Source of the DNA: Lutraria lutraria
Taxonomy: Eukaryota > Mollusca > Bivalvia > Venerida > Mactridae
NCBI GenBank assembly: GCA_964023205.1
Contig: OZ026845.1
Coordinates: 9,124,001-9,188,000, forward strand
Length of the DNA: 64,000 nt
Direction of reading: 5' to 3'
Made by a program: the position numbers and the translations under genes. Numbering within the stretch: position 1 is the first letter of the stretch; every line of letters starts with the position of its first letter. Under the pieces are notes generated by a model, which was not told the origin of the DNA, ran no database searches, and was given only the letters and a program-made list of their open reading frames with translations. This document shows, piece after piece, positions 1-9,371 of the stretch.

Positions 1-333
1 TAATACATTTAATCTAAAGGTATTTTTCCTTCTACACATGTTTATTCAAGCAATCATTAAAAAATATTGTCTAGTCATTGGGATGGGTGTCCAAGGGCTA
101 TTTATTCACTTGATATACTTACAATCACATTGTTTAAAAAGGGTGTATCATGGAATTCTCATGTAAAAAAATGAAAATTTAAAATATGGAAACCCTCAAT
201 GACATGTTGAAGTTATTGTTGGACATTGTAGTTTAAAACATTCAACGTTCTCTTTATTCCCTAGATAATGATATTCTGCTGAATTCTAGATTATTTAACA
301 CATTAATAAACTTCATTCAGTTAAATTGAGCAA

Positions 334-600
334 GGTCGCGTTCCAGTGGTCCAGAGGTTAATGCACTGGGTTTATAACACGGTGATCCGGGTTCTTTTCC
401 CGGTCATTGCAGGTCATACCCTTCCATTAAAATTTGACCAAAATGTCGGATTTCTTCCATGTGGAGAAGTTGCAAGTTCCTTGTAGAAGGGTAAGTTTAG
501 TACTGGTTCGAATATCATTTAGGAAACGTGCTTTAAAGTAAATTGGCCATCCTATATCTGAAACATTGTTTAAAAATGGTTTAATCTAAATAAATGAATA
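334..600 (+). repeat. tRNA-derived SINE (third family)
   Basis: An A-box-like stretch (CCAGTGGTCCAGAGGTTAAT) is followed about 40 bases later by a degenerate B-box-like GGGTTCTTTTCCC. A non-tRNA body follows and ends in an A-rich segment near 590. The order matches a tRNA-headed SINE rather than a functional tRNA, because no cloverleaf acceptor pairing is evident. The body differs from the two other SINE families in this window. The boundaries are approximate. Confidence 0.5.
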
Positions 601-689
601 AAGACAATGGAAGAATAAATCATCCGTCAGTTACAATATTATAATGTACAATCTTTCAATAATGAAAGCACTGAAGGTATTGTTGGGAA

Positions 690-965
690 GGCTTTGTACA
701 GAAATGTTGATGAAATAGTTTCAGGACATAATTATATATATTATCATGTTAATATTTGAGGACTATTCATTATGCTAATTTGTTAGGACTGTGCAGCACA
801 TAATGTCAATATTTCAGGCCTATGCATCACACCAACATTTGATGACAATTCATCATTCCAATATATGAGGATAGTTCATCATGTCAACATGAAATCAACA
901 ATTCATAATATCAATATGCAACTGATTCATTGTATCAATATTTTAGGACTGTCCATCGTACCAGC
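690..965. repeat. Degenerate ~37-bp tandem repeat
   Basis: Variants of the phrase ATTCATCATGTCAATATTT(g/c)AGGACT recur about seven times at roughly 35-40-base spacing, with many substitutions. No coding potential is seen. It looks like an old, decaying minisatellite. Confidence 0.45.
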
Positions 966-1255
966 ATTATAATGGCAACCTCATATAATACAAAGGCTTA
1001 TAAATTATAATGTATCAAATTACGTAGTGCTGCGGTGCTAGAAATTCTGCTCATTCGTAAATCAATACACACACTTTTGTATAAACAACAGATTGAATGA
1101 AGTAGGGCCCATTAAAAATCCGATGCCTAGTTAAATAATCAGTATTAATCGTACACCCTAGACATTCTACCAGCAGTGGGTGGAGCGATACCTAAACAGA
1201 GACGTTAATTTACATCAGCGTGTGACAAATGCGATGTATATCGAAAGAGTAACGA

Positions 1256-1540
1256 GATATAATTGTTAAGTTTGCCACATATCGTTCAAGGCAAAAACTC
1301 TTCACCAACAAGTCGAAACTGAAGTCTACCGGCCATAAAAGAATCTTCATTAATGAAGACCTTACACGTGAAAGAAGTTCTCTTTTCTTCGAAGCACGCA
1401 AACTGCTCAAATCTGGTCATATTTCTGGGACCTGGACAAGTGACGGCACCATTATGGTGAAAGACAACGATTCACGTATTCACCGCATCGCTACTTCTCA
1501 TGACTTAGCTATATTGAAGCGTCACATCGGACATACTTAA
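1256..1540 (+). pseudogene. LINE ORF1 C-terminal domain, N-terminally broken
   Basis: The plus-strand frame is open for 94 codons ending at TAA 1538-1540, with no suitable ATG. The peptide starts DIIVKFATYRSRQKL and holds RIFINEDLTRERSSLFFEAR and SGTWTSDGTIMVKD. This is the pattern of the C-terminal nucleic-acid-binding domain of mollusc and other invertebrate LINE ORF1 proteins (xIFINExLT..., then WT.DG.I.VKD). Stops in all frames just upstream of 1256 show that the rest is lost or frameshifted. The opposite-strand ORF at 1210-1410 is a shadow. Confidence 0.75.
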
Positions 1541-3213
1541 AGTTGTGCAGTATACTACATTGTATGCACTGTACGGATTGACTGTTTGAATAGTAGTGTT
1601 GTTTTTTTCGCTTTCGCCCTTTGATACGTACGAAGTATAAATCACTGACCATCTCACAACGATAAATATTTGTAGCGATTTTAGTAAATGGTCTTTAGTC
1701 GAATCATATAGGTAAATAAATCTTCAATTCTCAGATTATATCGAACATATGTATTTATACCTTACCGTGAATGACATAAATTTATTTATGTCACCATTTT
1801 GTACTTTCTACAGCACAAGTTATGCATAAATCAAACATACATGTACTTTACTGCGTATTTCATAAAATTCTTTTTGAAAACATTTTTATTCTTCCCACGG
1901 CACAATAATAGTATTTATGCTTAATATTGTATATGTTTTATTGTCAAATGTTAAACTTGTACTTCTGTCATAACTTCGTATATCTCACGGTATAATTCAT
2001 ATACACGTACATGCTTACGGTATTGTATAAAATTGTGTTTTTACTGTCGAATTGTCATTAAATGAAATTTACTTATCGATATGTAAACGTTGTGTATTTT
2101 CCACGGCGTAGTTTAGTAATGCTTAAAACCTTACCTATACTGATTTCATTGTGATTTCATGTGATTTCATTGTGATCTTTCATAAATGTACTTGCGTCAA
2201 CTCTGTATTTCTTGCGGCATTGTTTACGCTAAACAAACATAGTTCTACGACATGACTTATGTTTCTTTTGTTTGTTTGTTTTTTGTCATTGTAAATATTG
2301 TAATGTCAGTTGCTGATATTAAGTACTTATGTCAATTTGTTCGTGCTCTCTACGGCATGATTTATGCTTACACCAAATATACATATAAATGTTATTGTGA
2401 ATTTTCAGGAATGTACTCTTCTCGATATTGTATATTTCCAGCGGCATAATATATGCTGACACTGTATATATTGTTATGTAAACTGCTTAAATGTAGGTTT
2501 GTCAACTTTTGGATCTTTTACGGCAATTATGCTAATGTCGTCGTATATGCTTTACTGTCAATTGCATAAATGTTCTTATGTCAATATGGGTATACGTACT
2601 ATGTTATACTTATTGCACAGTCTAGGTTTATGTCATTGTTACTCATTTTACTTCCAACCACATATGTATTTCGGCCATTATCTTGCACTTCCTGCTACAT
2701 AGCTTATTTTTTCAGCAGTACTTTTTCCTTCCCCTAGTCCAAAAATAAATATTTGTATTTCTTAAAACTTGTGATTGATTTGCACATTTAAATTTAGTAA
2801 TATGCATATTCTGTTCACATTATCTGTCCACACCAAAATAAATAAGATCCTACATCACCTGGTTATACATACACGATTAGTCACAAATTTTGTCACTCTT
2901 TGACTCTTCGTTTACTGTTTGTCTTATCTATGACTCAATTCCAACACTATTCACTGCTTTTCTGTTTCATCTTTCTTCTTTCCCTTTATCCTTGTATACG
3001 CATCTGTCATCTACCCCTGCCCCCCTACCTTATTTCCCTATCCTCTCATTTTGTTAAACAAAATTCCTTCTCCAACTGTTCCTGTTATACTTCTTTCTCT
3101 CAACCTTTCCGGTTCTTGATAGGGCGCAAATCATTCACCTGCTCTCCTGACAATATATCTATTTTCATACATACGACCAAACAAGCATTCTTACTCTTGT
3201 TATTTTCGATCAC
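1541..3213. other. LINE inter-ORF spacer with degenerate repeats
   Basis: This stretch has no credible gene. Phrases such as (a/c)GGCATAATTTATGCTTA and TGTCA recur at irregular 80-120-base spacing from about 1740 to 2700, suggesting a decayed tandem repeat. From 2890 to 3200 the plus strand is strongly pyrimidine-rich, as a LINE 5' leader can be. Small ORFs here (2252, 2499, 2900) have low-complexity products and are discounted. Confidence 0.4.
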
Positions 3214-6200
3214 ATGATCCGTAAATCGAACTGTCTGGTCGTCATGTATACATATAGATATCGCGGGTTATTTCCACTTTTCGTCCATATATGGCTCTTC
3301 CTAGATATTTTTTTCAAACAAATTGCCGTCTACTCCTTGCACGCAGCTACTCTATCATCCAATGGCTCTTACACGAACAACGGTATAAGAAAAAAGTGTT
3401 TGCCAAAGCTATCCCGCCTAGATTATAACCGCCAGTTCACACAATTCTCTCTAATGTTACTCTTTGTGGTTAATTTAGTCGCATGGTTATTCTTGCTGCT
3501 TCTATCTGATGGTGATATTCATGTTAACCCGGGACCGGGATCAACACATTCCACTTCAACCAACATCTCCGACGATATTCTAACTGGGAGCATTGACCAG
3601 AATCTGTTTTCGTTCGTTCATTTAAACGTTCATAGTCTGCAACACAAACTTGACACCGTATATGCTGAATTTTGTGAATTCGACATATTGGCTTTCTCTG
3701 AAACGTGGTTAAACAGTTCTATACATAGTGACGATCTTGTTCTACATTCCTTTCATAAACCTGAACGTAAAGATCGTATTAGCGATTCTCATGGTGGGGT
3801 CATTTTATACATCAAAGAATCTCTCCACTACAGACGCAGGCCTGACCTTGAGCTTAATCGTCTTGAGTGTATCTGGGTTGAAATTCAAATCAGTAACAAC
3901 AAACATATCCTCTTTGGAGTATTCTATCGCCCACCAAATTCTGACTCCATTCACAACAATCTTATTGAAGATTCAATTGGACTTGCAGTTGACACAAACA
4001 TATCCGACATTATTATTACAGGTGATTTCAACTATAATGCTCTTAATCCTGTGTCACAACGAAAAATTGAATCTATCTCGCAACAATTCAATCTTGAACA
4101 ATTGATTGACGAACCAACTCACTTTACCGAACATTCTGAATCCTTAATTGACTTGATATTTGTCTCAAATAGACACAGCGTTCTGCAGGTTGGAGTGGGT
4201 GAGCATTTTCTTGTTCAGGATCAAAGATATCATGTTCCAATATATGGAGCTCTAAAGTTTCGCAAATCAAATCAAAGCTGTTTCGAAAGACTTATATGGT
4301 ATTATGACAGCGCTGATTATGATAGCTTTCGATTTGATATTAGCCGTTTTGATTGGAATGAATGTTTTGATGATGATATAGACATCTATACTAACAACAT
4401 AATTTCAAAAATAACAGAACTTGCGAAACAAAATATCCCTAATAAATTGATAAAGGTAAGGCCTTCTGATGCACCATGGATGACAAACACCGTAAAAAGA
4501 AACATACGTATACGGAAACGCTTATATAGAAAAGCATTACGAACACAGTCCCAATACTATTGGCAAAAATTTAGGAAAGTTCGAAACGAAACTGTTCTAT
4601 TTATTCGTGAGGCTAAGGCTGACTACTTCTCTAAACTGTCAAACAAATTAAAAACTGGTTCTCTTTCTTCAAAAGATTGGTGGAAAACATTAAAAACTTT
4701 CATCTCTAAAGAGGCAAACCATAGTATTCCACCCTTACTAAACCCTGAAACACAGCAAGTAACGTGCTCTGACTTAGAAAAAGCAAACATCTTGAATAAT
4801 TATTTTCAATCTCAGACCACTCTAGATGATGAAAACAAACACGCACCGGATCTTGGACCACCTTCCTCTGAAACGTTTCTCTCGGAAATTGTTCTTAGCG
4901 CATCAGAAACTGAAGAAGTACTAAAATCTCTTAAAACTGATAAAGCTGCAGGTCCTGATGGCATAAGCAACCGCATTCTAAAGGAAGCTTGTCATGAACT
5001 TTCTTCTCCTCTCAGTGATTTGTTTAATTTCTCTTTACAATGCTGTACTGTTCCATCCTCATGGAAAGAAGCTCATGTAAGTGCCATATTCAAGAAGGGT
5101 GATGCGTCAATGCCAAACAACTATCGACCAATTTCTCTTCTAAACACAGTTGAAAAGGTTTTCGAACGTCTTATTTTCAAACACGTTTTCAACCATCTTC
5201 ATGTTACAAAGTTTCTTACCCCTGCCCAATCTGGATTTATTCCTGGAGACTCTACAGTTAATCAACTTGTTTACATATATGACACACTTTGTAAAGCACT
5301 TGACGATGGTCTCGAAGTTCGTGTCGTCTTCTTTGATATAAGTAAGGCCTTCGATAAAGTATGGCATAAAGGCCTGATATCTAAAATGTACAATGCGGGA
5401 ATCTCAGGATCTCTTCTAACTTGGTTCATGAATTATCTTGCAAACAGGCGACAACGAGTTGTATTACCTGGTGTAAAGTCTCATTGGTGCAATGTATCAG
5501 CTGGTGTTCCCCAGGGGTCGATTCTTGGTCCACTTCTTTTTCTTATATTTATTAACGACATTGTCAGTGAAATTAGATCTCGTATTAATCTTTTCGCCGA
5601 TGACACAAGTCTGTATGTCATAGTCGAGCAACCTGATGTAGCTGCCAACCTTCTTCAGTCAGATATCCAAACTATTTCAAACTGGGCTGAGAAGTGGCTG
5701 GTCACCTTTAATCCTTCAAAATCGGAGTCTCTCTTGGTATCAAGAAAACGCAATCGCCGTCCCCATCCACCCTTGCAGATGTTTCAGCAATGCATACCTG
5801 AGGTTGTAGAGCACAGACATCTTGGTGTCATTCTGTCCAATGATTGTAATTGGCACTCTCATCTTAAGTACGTAACCGACAAAGCATGGAAACGAGTTGG
5901 CATCATGCGAAAACTTAAGTTTTCCATCGACCGCAAATCCCTTGAAATTATATACACATCCTTTATAAGACCTATTCTAGAATATTCTGATGTTGTCTGG
6001 AGCAATTGTACCAAATACGAACTTGACCAACTTGATAAAATCCAGAACGAATGCGCTCGCATAGCATCGGGTGCAACTAAACTTATTTCATTGGAGGAAC
6101 TATACAGAGAAATTAGTTGGGAAACACTTTCTGAAAGAAGATACAAACATAGACTGTCTCTATTTTACAAAATGCACAGTAACCAGACACCCGAATACCT

Positions 6201-6738
6201 CTCTTCTCTAATACCTCGTCCTACTAATTCGAATTACAACCTAAGAAACTCTGGTGACATCCACCTAGTACCAGCTAGAACTATGCTTTATTTTAATTCT
6301 TTCCTACCTTCAGTTGTTCGTGACTGGAATCGTATTCCGTCTAGTATCCGCTGCTCATCGACACTTAGAACATTTAAAACATATCTCGATGTAAGTAAAA
6401 AACGAACTCCAATGTATTATTATGTAGGATCTAGAAAACTCCAAGTGTTGCATACACGCCTCCGCACAAAGTGCAGTGCTCTTAATTACCACTTGTTTCT
6501 GAAAAACATCTGCCCCTCACCGTTGTGTCGATGTGGTCAGATTGAGTCAAATTATCACTACTTCTTCGAGTGTAACTGTTATGGCACATGGCGTAATAAA
6601 ATGCTCAATAACCTCCGAAATTATAACATTAGCCTGGACCTCCTTTTATTTGGTGACCCAGCCCTTTCAGATCAGGAAAATAACACCATTTTCAATCATG
6701 TCCAGAACTTCATATCTGACACTAAGAGATTTATCTGA
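3214..6738 (+). CDS. LINE ORF2: 2A-like leader, APE endonuclease, reverse transcriptase
   Basis: The intact 1174-residue ORF2 polyprotein nicks target DNA and reverse-transcribes the element RNA. Residues 1-98 are hydrophobic in two blocks (about 20-35 and 79-98) and run straight into a 2A-like DIHVNPGP at 101-108. An APE-type endonuclease spans about 132-345, with SETW at 162-165, GDFN at 270-273, the LIDLIF motif at 311-316 and a probable catalytic His near 340. The RT domain spans about 570-830, with AAGPDGI at 578-584, FFDISKAFDKVWH at 706-718, GVPQGSILGPLLF at 764-776 and the catalytic FADD at 794-797. The C-terminus carries a Cys/His knuckle (C1100, C1105, C1107, H1115, C1120). No internal stop or frameshift is present, so the copy may be recent and competent. 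The start is the first ATG. Initiation further in is possible but would lose the leader. Confidence 0.95.
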   Translation: MIRKSNCLVVMYTYRYRGLFPLFVHIWLFLDIFFKQIAVYSLHAATLSSNGSYTNNGIRKKCLPKLSRLDYNRQFTQFSLMLLFVVNLVAWLFLLLLSDGDIHVNPGPGSTHSTSTNISDDILTGSIDQNLFSFVHLNVHSLQHKLDTVYAEFCEFDILAFSETWLNSSIHSDDLVLHSFHKPERKDRISDSHGGVILYIKESLHYRRRPDLELNRLECIWVEIQISNNKHILFGVFYRPPNSDSIHNNLIEDSIGLAVDTNISDIIITGDFNYNALNPVSQRKIESISQQFNLEQLIDEPTHFTEHSESLIDLIFVSNRHSVLQVGVGEHFLVQDQRYHVPIYGALKFRKSNQSCFERLIWYYDSADYDSFRFDISRFDWNECFDDDIDIYTNNIISKITELAKQNIPNKLIKVRPSDAPWMTNTVKRNIRIRKRLYRKALRTQSQYYWQKFRKVRNETVLFIREAKADYFSKLSNKLKTGSLSSKDWWKTLKTFISKEANHSIPPLLNPETQQVTCSDLEKANILNNYFQSQTTLDDENKHAPDLGPPSSETFLSEIVLSASETEEVLKSLKTDKAAGPDGISNRILKEACHELSSPLSDLFNFSLQCCTVPSSWKEAHVSAIFKKGDASMPNNYRPISLLNTVEKVFERLIFKHVFNHLHVTKFLTPAQSGFIPGDSTVNQLVYIYDTLCKALDDGLEVRVVFFDISKAFDKVWHKGLISKMYNAGISGSLLTWFMNYLANRRQRVVLPGVKSHWCNVSAGVPQGSILGPLLFLIFINDIVSEIRSRINLFADDTSLYVIVEQPDVAANLLQSDIQTISNWAEKWLVTFNPSKSESLLVSRKRNRRPHPPLQMFQQCIPEVVEHRHLGVILSNDCNWHSHLKYVTDKAWKRVGIMRKLKFSIDRKSLEIIYTSFIRPILEYSDVVWSNCTKYELDQLDKIQNECARIASGATKLISLEELYREISWETLSERRYKHRLSLFYKMHSNQTPEYLSSLIPRPTNSNYNLRNSGDIHLVPARTMLYFNSFLPSVVRDWNRIPSSIRCSSTLRTFKTYLDVSKKRTPMYYYVGSRKLQVLHTRLRTKCSALNYHLFLKNICPSPLCRCGQIESNYHYFFECNCYGTWRNKMLNNLRNYNISLDLLLFGDPALSDQENNTIFNHVQNFISDTKRFI
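3514..3537 (+). other. 2A-like ribosome-skipping motif (DIHVNPGP)
   Basis: The codons encode D-I-H-V-N-P-G-P, the conserved tail of 2A peptides, where the nascent chain is released between the last Gly and Pro. The consensus D-(V/I)-E-x-N-P-G-P has Glu where this copy has His, a substitution I know of in invertebrate LINE 2A-like sequences but whose activity must be measured. Twenty hydrophobic residues precede it directly, so the released leader could be about 107 residues and membrane-associated. That ORF2 enzymes then begin at Pro108 is inference. Confidence 0.7.
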
Positions 6739-6824
6739 GCTTAGTAATATCAACTCACGTAGTAACCTATATCTTATCTATGAGCCCTGCGCCCCCCCCC
6801 CTTCTCTCTCCCTCTCATTGTCCT

Positions 6825-6871
<47 letters not shown>

Positions 6872-7150
6872 TTATATGCATGCATATTTCTCTTTTGCAC
6901 ATACTCATATACATTTTTGAACTCTCACTCATCATATTGTTTGTTTGTATGTTTGCCATGTTTATTCCTGTGTTAATGTCTTCATCACATTAGAGCAAGC
7001 TCAATGTAAACTTATTACCATCCGCCTAAGGAGAAGAATTCTATAAGACTTTGTCTTTCGTTCTAATCCTTTCCTTATATAATATATATATGTTTTGTTT
7101 TATCATGTACCTGTGAATGACTTGGAATAAATATGTTTAAACTAAAAACT
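6739..7150 (+). other. LINE 3' UTR
   Basis: Non-coding tail after the ORF2 stop. It holds a poly-C run, a CT microsatellite and then AT-rich sequence with GGAATAAATATG near 7127, consistent with the 3' end of a LINE transcript. The exact terminus is not resolved. Confidence 0.5.
6831..6868. repeat. (CT)n microsatellite
   Basis: An uninterrupted CT dinucleotide run inside the LINE 3' UTR. It creates false ORFs on both strands (Ser-Leu and Arg-Glu repeats). Confidence 0.95.
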
Positions 7151-7673
7151 AACGAAAAAAGTAACCTGCATTAATTGATCAGCGTTATTTTGGTGTCTTT
7201 ATCTGACTAATTTGTTTTGTTTACAAAAACAACCGTTACATCGTTTTGATGTTAACATTGCGTCGATTTTCGGAAATTTGTTTTTAGGTCAGGTCATCCG
7301 CTTATCGCGTTGGTCGGTGTGCAGTTATTCTGATTTTTAACAATAAAAGCACAATAACTATATTTTCCCCTAAAACATTAAATCACATATCGGGTTTTGA
7401 TTTTTGAAAGCCGGCGAATAGCGCTGTGCATGTTCATAAAATAATGGAACTATTTTTCTTAGACCGCGGAAGTACTTACCCCCTGTCTTGCTTACTGTGG
7501 TAGTAAGAGATTTGGTATTAACCTTAAATGACCTTTTCCCATAGTAATTGGTTGAATAGAAAAATGACAGAATAGATCATCCTTCAATAAGGAGGGTAGA
7601 ATACACCACCATTCTATAACAGAAGTAGTAATTCCGCTATATATCATTGAACCAGAATGAGTATATATGCATA

Positions 7674-7778
7674 TAGTGCAGCCTCTCCAGTGCAGCCTTC
7701 TCCCGAGAAACAACCTCTCTACAACAACAACACAATGTTGCTATTCCCGAAGGGTGATGCTTTGGAGATGCTGCACTG
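7674..7778. mobile_element. Small mariner-type MITE, copy 1
   Basis: The terminal inverted repeats are AGTGCAGCCTCTCCAGTGCA at the left and, read on the other strand, CAGTGCAGCATCTCCAAAGC at the right. The ends are flanked by TA on both sides, as expected for Tc1/mariner target sites. Related copies lie at 9197-9371 and 63315-63490. There is no coding capacity. Confidence 0.6.
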
Positions 7779-7914
7779 TACATTCATTGAAAACAAAAGA
7801 ATACACAGTGTTTGTACACAGTGCTTCATCTAATGGACTCAGTACTCAGACACTACAGGAAGGAGACAATGCGATGTATCGTTTATGTGATACTTGAATG
7901 TTATAGCTGAATAT

Positions 7915-8124
7915 GACCCGCCTCCGTGGTCGAGTGGTTAAGGTCGCTAAATTCGAATCACTGTAACATCTCACTGGATCAACGTGAGAATATAGGCAGT
8001 TACTTACGGGGGATGGGGGTCTAGTACTGGTTCTTCCCAGGAATTTTGGTTTAGTGAACTATCCGCCTCATTTGACTCTGACTGTTGAAAAGGGGCGTAA
8101 AACTCAAACAAACAAAAACAAAAA
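7915..8124 (+). repeat. tRNA-derived SINE, family A
   Basis: The head GACCCGCCTCCGTGGTCGAG continues into TGGTTAAGGTCGCT, an A-box-like tRNA segment. It is followed by a body with TACTGGTTCTTCCCAGG and a tail of CAAA/ACAAA repeats. Copies with the same head, body and tail lie at 61358-61590 (+) and 18211-18450 (-). The B box is damaged here but clear in the 61-kb copy. Confidence 0.75.
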
Positions 8125-8693
8125 TATAAGAAACTGTGCGTTTGCAGTATAAGAAGATATTGTTACTTGTAAGTTTGCCAAATACTTATGTTATCGTCGT
8201 ATAATAGATTCACAAACCATTGAGCTTAGCTTGAGATAATAAAATATCTCCGTTATAGACTGTGATCAGGAGATCTAAATTTAAGATCTTACATAAATCA
8301 GGATAAGGTTCAAATAGTTTGGCATACAACGTGGAGTCATAACAAGAAGCCACAATGTCTGTAAATATTGGATTTATGGCAAGTTTGTTCGACACTTTAA
8401 TTTGTCTATGGAAATAAGAACTCAGGAGACGAAATAACTATGTATTCTTTATTGAAATTGGGAAATTGAATCTGATATAAATGCAGAAATGTCGTGATTT
8501 TTATCGCATAAAGTTTTTCGGGGAATAAGCCATTAATTGGTACAAATTAATCGACGCTTTGAGAAATATTTTGTTCCAAAGTGTACTGTACAGTCGTTAG
8601 ATAAGGACCACATAGGGCAATGATGCAAAGCGATTGATATATTGTCTAAACTAACATTCGCTATACATATACACGATCCAAATTTTAATGAAC

Positions 8694-8706
8694 GGGGGGG
8701 GGGGGG
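8694..8706 (+). repeat. Poly-G run of 13
   Basis: A 13-base G homopolymer. It is rare in AT-rich DNA, and its length may be a sequencing uncertainty. Nothing else is seen in the surrounding 8130-9190 except small chance ORFs. Confidence 0.8.
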
Positions 8707-9196
8707 ATTCAAATGACATCACGAGATATATCGACCCTGATTCCCCTCAAAATACATATATAATGACTAAAATACAATATGAACTTTTATCAGACATAAC
8801 AAATATAACCAACAGAATCCTGTGCCGTTATAAAAAAATTTTTGTTTGCGCCAACAAAGTAACAGCTGCCGTTAAAAAGGTAACAATATGAAAATTTGCA
8901 TCTTGCTATATTACTTGGCATGTGATCAGAGGTTTTATCACTTTCAGTCATTTTTGTGATGTTTTTTTTCCGTACATTTAGATATTTTTGTTTTGCTTCC
9001 AATCTCTCGTTATTTTCTTTAATGAATGTTTTAACTGGGCTTTTTCTGCTAGTATTGGAAAATCAGAACCTAACTGGGAAAACTACAAATGCAGGAATGA
9101 GGGTATGTTGTATGTCAAATTCGACGATTACTGGTGCATACTAAATGTAGCAATACAGTAGGAAAAGGTTATAGGGACTTCGCAGGAAACCGAATA

Positions 9197-9371
9197 CAGT
9201 ACAATCTCTATAGACAACACCCTGTGGGAGCTGCACATATTGCCCGTTGTTTAGAGGTTGTTGCTCTACAGAGGTTAAATTTATAGTAAATATCAGCTTT
9301 GGGAAATTTTGAAAGTGTTGTTATAGACAGATTGTTGCTCTACAGAGGGCCGCTCTGGAGAGGTTGTACTG
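9197..9371. mobile_element. Small mariner-type MITE, copy 2
   Basis: Begins CAGTACAATCTCTATAGACA and ends AGAGGTTGTACTG, so the ends are inverted repeats. TA dinucleotides flank both sides (9195-9196 and 9372-9373). An internal segment with TTGTTGCTCTACAGAGG is duplicated. Same family as 7674-7778 and 63315-63490. Confidence 0.6.

Larger units (their letters stand above)
1190..7150 (+). mobile_element. LINE (non-LTR retrotransposon) with ORF1 relic and intact ORF2
   Basis: The element runs from an ORF1 C-terminal fragment (1256-1540), through a 1.67-kb AT-rich spacer, to a complete ORF2 (3214-6738) and a 3' region holding a CT tract and an AATAAA-like signal near 7130. ORF1 lacks its N-terminal half, so the copy is probably 5'-truncated near 1190. 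That ORF1 and ORF2 belong to one insertion is inferred from their order and strand. ORF2 is most like the jockey/CR1/L2 side of APE-type LINEs, and I do not place it more precisely. The ends and target duplications were not identified. Confidence 0.65.

Noticed and set aside
6533..6976. 147-aa ORF over the LINE end
   Set aside because: Overlaps ORF2 in another frame and runs into the CT microsatellite.
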